In this document: in pieces, positions 18,478-27,351 of the stretch
Layout of the letters: every line of letters starts with the position of its first letter
Position numbering within the stretch: the first letter of the stretch is position 1
Assembly (NCBI RefSeq): GCF_018614655.1
Contig: NZ_JAGGOG010000019.1
Location: 124,001 to 188,000, forward strand
Reading direction: 5' to 3'
Source of the DNA: Pseudomonas fluorescens
Lineage (GTDB): Bacteria > Pseudomonadota > Gammaproteobacteria > Pseudomonadales > Pseudomonadaceae
DNA length: 64,000 nucleotides
Made by a program: the position numbers and the translations under genes
Notes under the pieces: model-generated
What the model was told of the DNA's origin: nothing
Databases searched by the model: none
What the model saw: only the letters and a program-made list of their open reading frames with translations

Positions 18478-19770
18478 ATGCTGTCTTCACAGCCACAGGC
18501 TTGCCCGCCTGTTCGTTTTTCTCGCCTGACCCAGACCGCCCTCGCCAGTGCCGCCGCCCTTGCCGGTTTTTCGCCGGTTGGCCAAGCCGCCTTCTTTGAA
18601 GACAGCAGCGCGACCCTCGAAACCCGCAATATGTACTTCAATCGCGACTTTCGCGACGGCACCCGCTTGCAACAATCCAAACGTGACGAGTGGGCTCAGG
18701 GCTTCATGCTCAACCTGCAATCGGGCTACACCGATGGCACCGTCGGCTTTGGCGTCGATGCGCTGGGCATGCTCGGGGTCAAGCTCGACTCCAGCCCCGA
18801 CCGCACCGGCACAGGCCTGCTGCCGACTCACGATGACGGCCGGGCGGCCAACCAGTACTCCAAGCTTGGCGTCACCGGCAAGATGAAGATCTCCGCCACC
18901 GAGCTGAAAATCGGCTCGCTGATCCCCGAACTACCGATCCTCAAGCCCAACGACGGTCGTATCCTGCCGCAGACCTTCAACGGCGGCCTGCTGACCTCCA
19001 AGGAGTTCAAGAACCTGGTGTTCACCGGCGGCCGCCTGGACAAGGCCAAGGACCGCGACGACAGCAACTACGAAGACATCGCCCTCAACAACAAGAACAG
19101 CCGTTTCGTCAGCGGTGCCACCGGCAAGCATTTCAACTTTGGCGGCGTAGACTACAAGTTCGCCGACAAGATCACCGGCAGCTACCACTTCGCCCAGCTC
19201 GACGACGTGTACCGTCAGCACTTCCTCGGCCTTGTTGCTTCACGCCCCGCGGGCCCTGGCACCTTCGCCGCCGACCTGCGCCTGGCCATCAGCGATGACA
19301 CCGGCAGCGCGCGCGGCGGCAATATTGATAACAAATCCCTCAACGGCATCTTCAGCTATGCCCTTAATGGCCATAAGCTCAGCGCCGGCTACCAGCACAT
19401 GTCCGGTGACAGCGCCTTCCCGTACGTGGATGGCAGTGACCCGTACCTGGTCAACTTCGTGCAGATCAACGACTTTGCCGGCGCCGAAGAACGCTCCTGG
19501 CAGGCTCGCTACGACTACGATTTCGCCAAACTGGGGATTCCCGGCCTGAGTTTCATGAGCCGCTACCTGTCCGGCGACAACATCAAACTCAAGAACGGCG
19601 AGACCGGCAAAGAGTGGGAACGCAACAGCGAGATCAAGTACGTGGTGCAAAGCGGCACGTTCAAGGATGTGGCTGTGCGCCTGCGTAATGCCACGTACCG
19701 CTCCAACTATTCGGCCCGTGATGCGGATGAAGTGCGCTTGCTGGTCAGTTACAGCGTCGCACTGTGGTAG
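18478..19770 (+). CDS. opdH: OprD-family porin, likely tricarboxylate porin OpdH
   Basis: 430-residue outer-membrane porin of the OprD family. A signal peptide precedes AAFFEDSSATLETRNMYFNRDFRDG, the conserved N-terminus of mature OprD-type proteins, and many alternating beta-strand segments follow. The start at 18478 is chosen for the GGGAG upstream and the signal peptide; the open frame further upstream is not part of it. Position ahead of tctCBA and opposite tctDE indicates the cis-aconitate/tricarboxylate-specific member, OpdH. Confidence 0.9.
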   Translation: MLSSQPQACPPVRFSRLTQTALASAAALAGFSPVGQAAFFEDSSATLETRNMYFNRDFRDGTRLQQSKRDEWAQGFMLNLQSGYTDGTVGFGVDALGMLGVKLDSSPDRTGTGLLPTHDDGRAANQYSKLGVTGKMKISATELKIGSLIPELPILKPNDGRILPQTFNGGLLTSKEFKNLVFTGGRLDKAKDRDDSNYEDIALNNKNSRFVSGATGKHFNFGGVDYKFADKITGSYHFAQLDDVYRQHFLGLVASRPAGPGTFAADLRLAISDDTGSARGGNIDNKSLNGIFSYALNGHKLSAGYQHMSGDSAFPYVDGSDPYLVNFVQINDFAGAEERSWQARYDYDFAKLGIPGLSFMSRYLSGDNIKLKNGETGKEWERNSEIKYVVQSGTFKDVAVRLRNATYRSNYSARDADEVRLLVSYSVALW

Positions 19771-19784
19771 TAGCCCCACCTCAT

Positions 19785-19792
19785 AACAACAA
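19785..19792 (+). promoter_or_regulatory. Crc/Hfq catabolite-activity motif before tctC
   Basis: AACAACAA lies just upstream of the CGGAG ribosome site of tctC and matches the AANAANAA Hfq/Crc motif, the second such site in this operon. Confidence 0.6.
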
Positions 19793-19806
19793 TGACGGAG
19801 AAACCC

Positions 19807-20787
19807 ATGACCCTTTCACTGCGTAAATTTGCCCTCGCCGCCGGCTGCCTACTGTTCGCCGGCCAACTGCTGGCCGACGAACCCAAGCGCCCGGAATGCA
19901 TCGCCCCGGCCTCGCCCGGCGGTGGTTTTGACCTGACCTGCAAACTGGCTCAAAGCGCACTGGTCAACGAAAAGCTGCTGAGCAAGCCTATGCGCGTGAC
20001 GTACATGCCTGGCGGCGTGGGCGCAGTGGCCTACAACGCCGTGGTGGCTCAGCGTCCAGCCGACGCTGGCACCCTGGTGGCCTGGTCCAGCGGTTCGCTG
20101 TTGAACCTGGCCCAAGGCAAATTCGGTCGTTTCGATGAAAGCGCCGTGCGCTGGCTGGCAGCCGTAGGTACCAGCTACGGTGCCATCGCCGTGAAAAACG
20201 ACTCGCCCTACAAAAACCTCGACGACCTGGTCCAGGCGCTGAAGAAAGATCCGAGCAAAGTGGTCATCGGCTCCGGCGGCACTGTCGGTAGCCAGGACTG
20301 GATGCAAACCGCGCTGATCGCCAAAGCCGCCGGAATCAATCCGCGAGACTTGCGTTATGTGGCACTGGAAGGCGGCGGTGAAATCGCCACCGCCTTGCTC
20401 GGCGGCCATATCCAGGTGGGCAGTACCGACATCTCCGACTCCATGCCGCACATCCTCAGCGGTGACATGCGTTTGCTGGCGGTGTTCTCCGAAGAGCGCC
20501 TGGACGAGCCGGAAATGAAGAACATTCCGACCGCCAAGGAACAAGGCTACGACATCGTCTGGCCGGTGGTCCGCGGCTTCTACCTCGGGCCAAAAGTCAG
20601 CGACGAAGACTATGCCTGGTGGAAAGCGGCCTTCGACAAGCTGCTGGCCTCCGAAGACTTCGCCAAGCTGCGTGACCAGCGCGAGCTGTTCCCGTTTGCC
20701 ATGACCGGCCCGGAGCTGGACACCTACGTGAAGAAACAGGTGGCCGACTACAAAGTGCTGGCCAAAGAGTTCGGCCTGATCCAGTAA
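19807..20787 (+). CDS. tctC: Tricarboxylate-binding periplasmic protein TctC
   Basis: 326-residue solute-binding protein of the tripartite tricarboxylate transporter (TTT) family. A signal peptide (ending GQLLADE) is followed by the family pattern IAPASPGGGFDLTCKLAQ, where the loop binds citrate-like ligands. The start at 19807 has CGGAG upstream. It lies 36 nt after opdH and precedes tctB and tctA; a REP pair separates it from tctB. Confidence 0.94.
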   Translation: MTLSLRKFALAAGCLLFAGQLLADEPKRPECIAPASPGGGFDLTCKLAQSALVNEKLLSKPMRVTYMPGGVGAVAYNAVVAQRPADAGTLVAWSSGSLLNLAQGKFGRFDESAVRWLAAVGTSYGAIAVKNDSPYKNLDDLVQALKKDPSKVVIGSGGTVGSQDWMQTALIAKAAGINPRDLRYVALEGGGEIATALLGGHIQVGSTDISDSMPHILSGDMRLLAVFSEERLDEPEMKNIPTAKEQGYDIVWPVVRGFYLGPKVSDEDYAWWKAAFDKLLASEDFAKLRDQRELFPFAMTGPELDTYVKKQVADYKVLAKEFGLIQ

Positions 20788-20796
20788 TCGCCCCTC

Positions 20797-20896
20797 TGTG
20801 GGAGCGGGCTTGCTCGCGAAAAACTTCAATGATGACGCGTGCTGCATAGATACGCGCGACGTCCTTGTGTTCTTCGTGAGCGAGCTCGCGCCTACA
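20797..20896. repeat. Inverted pair of REP sequences (REPIN) inside the tct operon
   Basis: TGTGGGAGCGGGCTTGCTCG at 20797 and its inverted relative ending GAGCTCGCGCCTACA at 20896 flank about 50 nt. This is the usual Pseudomonas REPIN layout. Its place between tctC and tctB may lower downstream expression or stabilise the upstream mRNA, so the binding protein could be made in excess. Confidence 0.85.
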
Positions 20897-20917
20897 AGAG
20901 TCTCCAAGGAGTTCTCC

Positions 20918-21376
20918 ATGCTCTTACAACGCATTTTCGCCGCCGTGCTGTTGCTGGCTTGTGCCTGCCTGGCACTGATGGCCTGGCCGTATCAGGCGTC
21001 ATTTTCCTACGAACCCGTCGGACCTCGGGCCTACCCATTGCTGATGCTCGGGCTGATGAGCCTGGCGTTGATCTACATGCTGATTCGTCCGCAAGCGACC
21101 AGGCACACTGAAGAAGAGCCGCCACTGGACCGCGAAACCCTGATCAAGATCGGTATCTGCGTAGCGCTGCTGCTGGTGTTTGCCGGCACCTTCGAACCCC
21201 TGGGCTTCATTCTCAGCAGCATATTGATCGGCATTCCAATGGCTCGGCTGTATGGCGGCCGCTGGCTGCCCAGCGTGGTGATCATCACGTTGATGAGCGT
21301 CGGCCTTTATCTGCTGTTCGACAAAGTCATGGACGTGCCACTGCCCCTCGGCCTGCTCGACGTCCTGGAGAATTGA
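20918..21376 (+). CDS. tctB: Tricarboxylate transporter small membrane subunit TctB
   Basis: 152-residue protein with four hydrophobic helices (about 5-25, 37-55, 78-100 and 115-135), the TctB (PF07331) layout. TctB forms the membrane unit with TctA for sodium-driven tricarboxylate import. The start at 20918 is preceded by AAGGAG; the frame upstream runs through the REP element and is not coding. The stop is 1 nt before tctA. Confidence 0.9.
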   Translation: MLLQRIFAAVLLLACACLALMAWPYQASFSYEPVGPRAYPLLMLGLMSLALIYMLIRPQATRHTEEEPPLDRETLIKIGICVALLLVFAGTFEPLGFILSSILIGIPMARLYGGRWLPSVVIITLMSVGLYLLFDKVMDVPLPLGLLDVLEN

Positions 21377-21377
21377 T

Positions 21378-22892
21378 ATGGATACTTTTGGCTATCTGGG
21401 CCAGGGTTTCGGCGTCGCGCTGAGCCCCTACAACCTGGTGACCGCACTGTGCGGCACCCTGATCGGCACCGTGGTCGGTCTGCTGCCGGGCCTGGGCCCG
21501 ATCAACGGCGTGGCGCTGTTGATCCCCATCGCGTTCGCCCTCGGGCTGCCGCCTGAGTCGGCCTTGATCCTGTTGGCGGCCGTGTACCTGGGCTGTGAAT
21601 ACGGCGGCCGGATCAGCTCGATCCTGCTGAACATCCCGGGCGAAGCGTCCACCGTGATGACCACGCTCGACGGTTACCCAATGGCCCGCAAGGGCCTGGC
21701 TGGCGTGGCCTTGTCGTTGTCAGCCTGGAGCTCGTTCATCGGTGCGTTTATCGCCACCTGCGGCATGGTGCTGTTTGCCCCGCTGCTGGCCAAGTGGGCG
21801 ATTGCCTTCGGCCCTGCGGAATATTTCGTACTGATGGTGTTCGCCATCGTCTGCCTGGGCGGCATGGCCGGTGACAAGCCGCTGAAAACCTTTGTCGCCG
21901 CGTTGATCGGCCTGTTTCTGTCGGCAGTGGGCATCGACGCCAACAGTGGCGTGTACCGTTTCACCGGCGATAACATTCACCTGACCGATGGCATTCAATT
22001 CGTGGTGCTGGTGTTGGGCCTGTTCTCCATCAGCGAGATCCTGTTGCTGCTGGAAAAAACCCACCGTGGCCAGGAGGCGGTGAAAGCCACCGGGCGCATG
22101 ATGTTCAACTTCAAGGAAGCCTCGGCGGTATTCGTGGTGAACATTCGTTGCGGCCTGCTGGGCTTCATCATGGGTGTGTTGCCGGGTGCCGGCGCGACCC
22201 TGGCGTCCGCCGTGGCCTACATGACCGAGAAACGTCTGGCCGGTGCCAGTGGCAAATTCGGCGAGGGTGACATGCGCGGCCTGGCCGCCCCGGAAACCGC
22301 CATCGGCGCTTCCGCCTGCGGTGCCCTGGTGCCGATGCTGACCCTTGGCGTACCGGGCTCGGGTACAACGGCGGTGATGATCGGCGCGCTGTCGCTGTAC
22401 AACATCACGCCCGGCCCGTTGTTATTCCAACAGCAACCGGACATCGTCTGGGGCCTGATCGCCTCATTGTTTATTGCCAACATCATGCTGGTAATCCTCA
22501 ACATCCCGATGATCCGCATCTTCACCCGCATCCTTGCCGTGCCGAACTGGGCGCTGGTGCCGGTGATCGCCATCATCACCGCGATTGGCGTCTACGCCGT
22601 CCACGCCACCACCTTCGACCTGTTCCTGATGATCGGTATCGGCATCTTCGGCTACATCCTGCGCAAGCTGGATTTCCCGCTGTCGCCGGTCCTGCTGGGC
22701 TTTATCCTCGGCGGTCTGATGGAGCAGAATCTGCGCCGCGCATTGTCGATCTCCAATGGCGAACTGCAAATCCTCTGGTCGAGCCCGATCACCTTTAGTG
22801 TGTGGGTACTGACTGCGTTGATGCTGCTGTTCCCGCTCGTGCGTATCTACCGCAAGCGTTCCCTGCAGCGTCGTGCCGTGGCCGATGTCTGA
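21378..22892 (+). CDS. tctA: Tricarboxylate transporter large membrane subunit TctA
   Basis: 504-residue protein with about a dozen membrane helices. The family signature loops are present: GLLPGLGPINGVALL near residues 37-51 and the repeat MGVLPGAGATLASAVAY near 265-281, which are the pseudo-symmetric ion/substrate sites of the TctA family (PF01970). The gene is directly coupled to tctB and overlaps the abrB-family gene. Confidence 0.95.
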   Translation: MDTFGYLGQGFGVALSPYNLVTALCGTLIGTVVGLLPGLGPINGVALLIPIAFALGLPPESALILLAAVYLGCEYGGRISSILLNIPGEASTVMTTLDGYPMARKGLAGVALSLSAWSSFIGAFIATCGMVLFAPLLAKWAIAFGPAEYFVLMVFAIVCLGGMAGDKPLKTFVAALIGLFLSAVGIDANSGVYRFTGDNIHLTDGIQFVVLVLGLFSISEILLLLEKTHRGQEAVKATGRMMFNFKEASAVFVVNIRCGLLGFIMGVLPGAGATLASAVAYMTEKRLAGASGKFGEGDMRGLAAPETAIGASACGALVPMLTLGVPGSGTTAVMIGALSLYNITPGPLLFQQQPDIVWGLIASLFIANIMLVILNIPMIRIFTRILAVPNWALVPVIAIITAIGVYAVHATTFDLFLMIGIGIFGYILRKLDFPLSPVLLGFILGGLMEQNLRRALSISNGELQILWSSPITFSVWVLTALMLLFPLVRIYRKRSLQRRAVADV

Positions 22893-23922
22893 GGCCACCT
22901 TTAAAAACTGGTGGGGAACCCCGCTGGTCGGTCTGCTGGGGGGTTACCTCGCCAGCCAGATCGGCTGGCCGCTGCCGTGGATGGTCGGCTCGTTGCTGGC
23001 GATCATCCTGGTGCGCTGCCTGACCCCCTGGCAACTGGCGGAAATTCCCGGCGGGCGGAAATGCGGCCAATGGGTGGTGGGTATTGGTATCGGCCTGCAC
23101 TTCACCCCGGTGGTGATCGAGCAGGTGATGAGCCACTTCGGCTTGATCTTCGTTGGCGCGCTGGTGACCAGCGTGTCGAGCATTGTCGGTGTGTGGTTGA
23201 TGCGCCGCAGTGGCGAAGACCGCGCCACCGCGTTTTTCTCCAGCATGCCGGGCGGTTCCGGGGAGATGGTCAACCTCGGCGCTCGCAATGGCGCGGTGCT
23301 CAGCCGCGTCGCGGCGGGGCAAAGTTTGCGGGTGCTGGTGGTGGTGCTGTGCGTGCCGGCCATTTTCAAATATCTGCTGGGAGGCGGTACACCGCAGCTT
23401 CATCCGGCAGCCGTCGACTGGGCCTGGCTGGCGCTGCTGTTTCCCGTAGGTGCGTTAGTGGCCTGGGGTTGGCAGCGTTTGCGTCAACCCAACCCGTGGT
23501 TATTCGGACCGTTGTTGGTCGCTGCCACTGCCAGCGTGGTCTGGGACCTGCACATCGGCTTGCCCGATGGCGGCAGCCAGATAGGCCAATGGCTGATCGG
23601 CAGCGGCCTGGGTTGCCACTTCAACCGACAATTCTTTCGCCGCGCACCGCTGTTCATGGGCCGCACCTTGATCGGCACGGCATTGACCATGTTGATCGCA
23701 ACCCTGGCGGCAGTGGGTTTGAGCGCCTTGACCCAGTTGGATCTGCGCTCCTTGACCTTGGGCATGATGCCCGGCGGCATTGCCGAGATGAGCCTGACGG
23801 CGGAAACTTTGCAATTGTCGGTGCCGTTGGTGACCGCGATGCAAGTCATGCGCTTGCTGTTTGTGTTGTTTCTGGCGGAGCCGTTGTTCAAGCATTGGAA
23901 CAGGCAGCCGGAAAAAATTTAA
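22885..23922 (+). CDS. AbrB-family membrane protein
   Basis: 345-residue integral membrane protein of the AbrB/ammonia monooxygenase-like family (PF05145), built as two repeats of about five helices. Each half has the GG(I/S)-E-M pattern: SMPGGSGEMVNLG (about residues 123-135) and MMPGGIAEMSLTAE (about 293-306). Its start overlaps the tctA stop (ATGTCTGA), so it is coupled to the tricarboxylate transporter. Function is not established; it may be an accessory or second permease. Confidence 0.85.
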   Translation: MSEATFKNWWGTPLVGLLGGYLASQIGWPLPWMVGSLLAIILVRCLTPWQLAEIPGGRKCGQWVVGIGIGLHFTPVVIEQVMSHFGLIFVGALVTSVSSIVGVWLMRRSGEDRATAFFSSMPGGSGEMVNLGARNGAVLSRVAAGQSLRVLVVVLCVPAIFKYLLGGGTPQLHPAAVDWAWLALLFPVGALVAWGWQRLRQPNPWLFGPLLVAATASVVWDLHIGLPDGGSQIGQWLIGSGLGCHFNRQFFRRAPLFMGRTLIGTALTMLIATLAAVGLSALTQLDLRSLTLGMMPGGIAEMSLTAETLQLSVPLVTAMQVMRLLFVLFLAEPLFKHWNRQPEKI

Positions 23923-23941
23923 AGCCGTAACACAGTCAAAA

Positions 23942-23965
23942 TGTGGGAGCTGTCGAGCCCCCACA
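23942..23965. repeat. Degenerate REP palindrome
   Basis: TGTGGGAGCTGTCGAGCCCC followed by CACA forms a hairpin between the convergent ends of the abrB-family gene and ung. It resembles a degenerate REP and may terminate transcription both ways. Confidence 0.55.
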
Positions 23966-23989
23966 TGGGCTAGCCGGTAAATCCTCTTC

Positions 23990-24682
23990 TCACACCGGCG
24001 GCAATCGCCACTCAATCGGCGTCTCGCCATTCTGCTCAAGAAACTTGTTGGTGCGGCTGAAATGCCCACAACCGATAAACCCGCGATAAGCCGACAACGG
24101 CGACGGGTGCACCGACGTCAACACCAGATGCTTGGTGGCATCCACCAGCTTCTGCTTGCCCTGGGCATGAGCGCCCCACAACAGGAACACCAGATGGGGC
24201 TGGTGCTCACTGACCACTTCGATAATCCGATCGGTAAAGAACTGCCAGCCCTTGCCCGCATGGGCGTTGGCGTTGGCCCGTTCCACGGTCATGGTGGTGT
24301 TGAGCATCAGCACACCCTGGTCGGCCCAGCTTTGCAGGTAACCGTGGCTGGGAATGTCGATATTCAGGTCGCGCTTGAGCTCTTTATAGATATTGACCAG
24401 GGATGGCGGCGCCGGCACGCCGGGTTGCACCGAAAAACACAAGCCATGGGCCTGGCCCGGGCCGTGGTACGGGTCCTGGCCGAGGATCACCACCTTGACC
24501 TTGTCCAGCGGCGTGGAGTTGAGCGCGTTGAAGATCATCGGCCCCGGCGGGTAGATCTCCTTACCGGCCGCGTGCTCCTGGCGCAGGAACTCGCGCAACT
24601 GGGCCATGTACGGCTGGTCGAACTCATCCCGCAGGGCGTGTTTCCAGCTGGGTTCGAGTTTGATACGGTCGTCAGTGGTCAT
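23990..24682 (-). CDS. ung: Uracil-DNA glycosylase
   Basis: 230-residue family 1 UDG that removes uracil from DNA. The catalytic water-activating motif GQDPYHG (about residues 67-73), the FLLWGAHAQ segment and the HPSPLSAYRGFIGCGHF DNA-intercalation loop are all intact. It converges on the tct operon and is divergent from the crotonase gene. Confidence 0.97.
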   Translation of the reverse strand: MTTDDRIKLEPSWKHALRDEFDQPYMAQLREFLRQEHAAGKEIYPPGPMIFNALNSTPLDKVKVVILGQDPYHGPGQAHGLCFSVQPGVPAPPSLVNIYKELKRDLNIDIPSHGYLQSWADQGVLMLNTTMTVERANANAHAGKGWQFFTDRIIEVVSEHQPHLVFLLWGAHAQGKQKLVDATKHLVLTSVHPSPLSAYRGFIGCGHFSRTNKFLEQNGETPIEWRLPPV

Positions 24683-24817
24683 GGTTGCATCATCTAGTCA
24701 AAAGAATGAGGCGAACCCTAGGAAAGCCTACTCTGCTTGTCAATTGATCTGACGCAGAACCGGCACTTTCCCACGAAGGGATCATACTGAACGTTCAATT
24801 TATCGATTGAGGTCACG

Positions 24818-25930
24818 ATGAACCTGCACTTCGAAGAGCTGACCGGCACAGGCGGCGCCCGCATCGGCATCGCCAGCCTGAATGCTGAAAAGTCCCTCAA
24901 CGCCCTCTCCCTGCCCATGATCCTGGCCTTGGCCGACCGCCTTGACGCCTGGGCCAAGGACCCGCAGATCGTCTGCGTGCTGTTGCGCGGTAACGGTCCC
25001 AAGGCGTTTTGTGCCGGGGGTGAAGTGCGCAGCCTGGTGCAGGCCTGTCGTGAACAGCCCGGCGAAGTGCCACCCCTGGCCGAGCAATTCTTTGCGGCCG
25101 AATACCGACTCGACTATCGCTTGCACACCTACCCCAAGCCACTGATCTGCTGGGGCCATGGTTATGTGCTGGGCGGCGGCATGGGCTTGCTGCAAAGCGC
25201 CTCGGTGCGCATTGTCACGCCGAGCAGCCGTCTGGCCATGCCGGAAATCAGCATCGGCCTGTATCCGGATGTGGGGGCCAGTTGGTTCCTGTCGCGCCTG
25301 CCGGGCAAGCTCGGTTTGTTCCTCGGTCTCACCGGTGCCCAGATGAATGGTCGCGACGCTTTGGACCTGGGCCTTGCCGACCGTTTCTTGCGCGATGAAC
25401 AACAAGACGAACTGATCGACGGTCTGCTGCAATTGAACTGGCAGGAACAAACCGCAATGCAGCTCAACAGTCTGCTCAAGGCCCTGGCCCAGGAAGCCTG
25501 CGACCAGTTGCCCGAAGCCCAGTGGCTACCACGCCGCGCGCAGATCGACGAATGGTTGGATGTCGGTGATGTGCGCTGTGCCTGGCGCGCCTTGAGCCAG
25601 CTGCGCGAACACGCCGATCCGCTATTCAGCCGTGCGGGTAAGACCCTGAGCGAAGGCTGCCCGCTGACGGCACATTTGGTGTGGGAGCAGATCCAGCGAG
25701 CGCGGCATCTGTCCCTGGCCCAGGTGCTCCAGATGGAATACACCATAAGCCTCAATTGCTGCCGGCATCCGGAGTTCAGCGAAGGTGTACGGGCGCGGTT
25801 GATCGACAAGGACCAGCAGCCTCATTGGCATTGGCCGAATATCAACGCTATTCCGGAGGCGGTGGCGGAGGCACATTTCCACAAGGTGTGGGAAGGTCGG
25901 CATCCGCTGGCGGATTTATCGGACTACTGA
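24818..25930 (+). CDS. Enoyl-CoA hydratase/isomerase family, 3-hydroxyisobutyryl-CoA hydrolase-like
   Basis: 370-residue crotonase-superfamily enzyme with the oxyanion-hole segments GNGPKAFCAGGEVRSL (about 59-74) and HGYVLGGGMGL (about 112-122) and the catalytic Glu region MPEISIGLYPDVGASWFLS. The length and the long C-terminal extension with the NPxFxEGVRA-like stretch (HPEFSEGVRARLID) fit 3-hydroxyisobutyryl-CoA hydrolases of valine breakdown rather than short hydratases. Exact substrate is inferred. Confidence 0.85.
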   Translation: MNLHFEELTGTGGARIGIASLNAEKSLNALSLPMILALADRLDAWAKDPQIVCVLLRGNGPKAFCAGGEVRSLVQACREQPGEVPPLAEQFFAAEYRLDYRLHTYPKPLICWGHGYVLGGGMGLLQSASVRIVTPSSRLAMPEISIGLYPDVGASWFLSRLPGKLGLFLGLTGAQMNGRDALDLGLADRFLRDEQQDELIDGLLQLNWQEQTAMQLNSLLKALAQEACDQLPEAQWLPRRAQIDEWLDVGDVRCAWRALSQLREHADPLFSRAGKTLSEGCPLTAHLVWEQIQRARHLSLAQVLQMEYTISLNCCRHPEFSEGVRARLIDKDQQPHWHWPNINAIPEAVAEAHFHKVWEGRHPLADLSDY

Positions 25931-25943
25931 GCGTTGGGGCAGA

Positions 25944-26378
25944 TCAGCGCAGGGATTCATCGACCGTGAATGAACAATTGTCCGGTTGACGGTCGTCACA
26001 CACATAAATATTCAGACCGAACAAGTCGATGGCGGGCTGCCAGTAAGTGGTGTCGACCAGTGACATGTTCAAAACTTCTTCCTCCATGCCATACCTCAAG
26101 GTCACGGGACGGCCCCTGTTTGTCAGGTAGATACATTTTTCCAGGTAGCCATTCTTACGCTCTTGCCCATCACCGGGAACAAAGATAGCGCCGACAAACC
26201 TGTCGACAAAATCCTGAGACTTCATCTTTGGGCTTTTCCAAAGCGAATGAGCACTGCCCGCTTGAAAAGCATCCTCAATGTATTTGACCGACGACGGATA
26301 AGGGCAACCTTGCTGCGCAATAGCTTGAGTGGTCCAGACCAGCCCCAGGAAAAATAAACACAATTCCCGAATATTCAT
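25944..26378 (-). CDS. Small secreted hypothetical protein
   Basis: 144-residue protein with a signal peptide (MNIRELCLFFLGLVWTTQAIA) and a mature start QQGCPYPSSVKYIEDAF. Four Cys in the mature part (in GCPY, EKCIY, YVCDD and DNCSF) could form two disulfides in the periplasm. The pattern resembles DUF3757-type proteins, but this is tentative. The start at 26378 is chosen for the signal peptide; the frame extends to 26432 without support. Function unknown. Confidence 0.65.
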   Translation of the reverse strand: MNIRELCLFFLGLVWTTQAIAQQGCPYPSSVKYIEDAFQAGSAHSLWKSPKMKSQDFVDRFVGAIFVPGDGQERKNGYLEKCIYLTNRGRPVTLRYGMEEEVLNMSLVDTTYWQPAIDLFGLNIYVCDDRQPDNCSFTVDESLR

Positions 26379-26502
26379 ATTTCGTTCCGTGAATTCACTG
26401 TCAAATCGGCAAAGAACAACGTCTTTTCCCACAGGGGACTACAATCCAGGGCCTTAAGATAGCTGTGAAATCTGACAGTACGGATATACAACGCCCACAA
26501 AA

Positions 26503-26525
26503 AAGCGGCGCATCAAGCGCCGCTT
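26503..26525 (-). terminator. Intrinsic terminator for the Tyr-rich lipoprotein gene
   Basis: AAGCGGCGC and GCGCCGCTT form a perfect 9-bp stem around ATCAA. On the minus strand the stem is followed by a run of six T, 14 nt after the lipoprotein stop. Confidence 0.9.
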
Positions 26526-26539
26526 AAAATGAAAACTGA

Positions 26540-26905
26540 TTACCGGTGTCCGCCACGGCCTCTACCGTGATCACCGCCTCGGCCATCCCCCCGACCACGG
26601 CCACCATTGCCCCAGTGATCACCCCAACCTTGATTGCGGTAAGAGTGGTAACCGGCCCTGGGTCCCGCCGGGTAATAGCGAGGTGCCGGCTGGTAATAAC
26701 GCGGCGCCGAATAATAACGCGGCGCCGGTGCATAGTAGCCACGCCGGTAGTAGGTCGGGCCACCGCCGTAGTAACCGTTGTAATAGACCGGCGCCGGCGA
26801 GGTATAAACCTCGGAACGGTAGTAACTCCCGCCTCCGTCGTAATAGGGCACACAGGCAGAAAGGGTCAGACCGAGCAAAGCGATGATAAGCAGTCGACGA
26901 TACAT
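26540..26905 (-). CDS. Tyr/Gly/Arg-rich small lipoprotein
   Basis: 121-residue predicted lipoprotein: MYRRLLIIALLGLTLSAC is a signal peptide with lipobox LSAC (Cys18). The mature part is low-complexity, with repeated YYxxPxYY-type units (RYYSAPRYYQPAPRYYPA) and a Gly/Arg/His-rich tail. Such proteins occur widely in Pseudomonas envelopes but have no established role. AGGAGG precedes the start. The repeats make the reading of antisense frames here meaningless. Confidence 0.75.
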   Translation of the reverse strand: MYRRLLIIALLGLTLSACVPYYDGGGSYYRSEVYTSPAPVYYNGYYGGGPTYYRRGYYAPAPRYYSAPRYYQPAPRYYPAGPRAGYHSYRNQGWGDHWGNGGRGRGDGRGGDHGRGRGGHR

Positions 26906-27138
26906 GGCGGCCTCCTGGACCGCGAGAAAGCACACACCAGCGACGCTGGGGGCAGCAATCAGCTTTCACTGACTGACGAAACATCTGACATCAAAAACCG
27001 AATCTGGTGCGATTTGGACACAGATTGATACATCTGTCTGGCGTGAGAATCCTTCGTTTGCAATAAAGAATCGGGGCTGTATCGTGCAAGGCACACCGGG
27101 TTCCACCGGGACTTGTCCGATACAGCCTGAACCGACCG

Positions 27139-27351
27139 ATGACCACACCTCAACTTTGCCCCGCCTGTGGCGCCCGCAACGACTGCGCCCTGGCCGATCC
27201 GCGTACTGCCGACCAGGCCTGCTGGTGCTACAGCGTTACCATTGACCCGGCGGTGCTCCAAGCGCTGCCTGATGCACTGCGCAACAAGGCCTGCCTGTGC
27301 CCGCGTTGTGCCCAGGTCGACGAGCAACTGCGTGGGGCCGAGCAACCGTAA
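27139..27351 (+). CDS. Cysteine-rich CWC-family protein
   Basis: 70-residue protein with the pattern LCPACGARNDCAL, ACWCY and CLCPRCA; the C-W-C triplet and paired Cys define the cysteine-rich CWC family, likely a zinc-binding module. Its TAA stop overlaps the ATG of the pseudouridine synthase, so the two are translationally coupled, a conserved pairing in pseudomonads. Function unknown; a role linked to rRNA modification is only suggested by the neighbour. Confidence 0.8.
   Translation: MTTPQLCPACGARNDCALADPRTADQACWCYSVTIDPAVLQALPDALRNKACLCPRCAQVDEQLRGAEQP

Noticed and set aside
19849..20934. 361-codon frame opposite tctC
   Set aside because: Shadow of a clear solute-binding protein gene.
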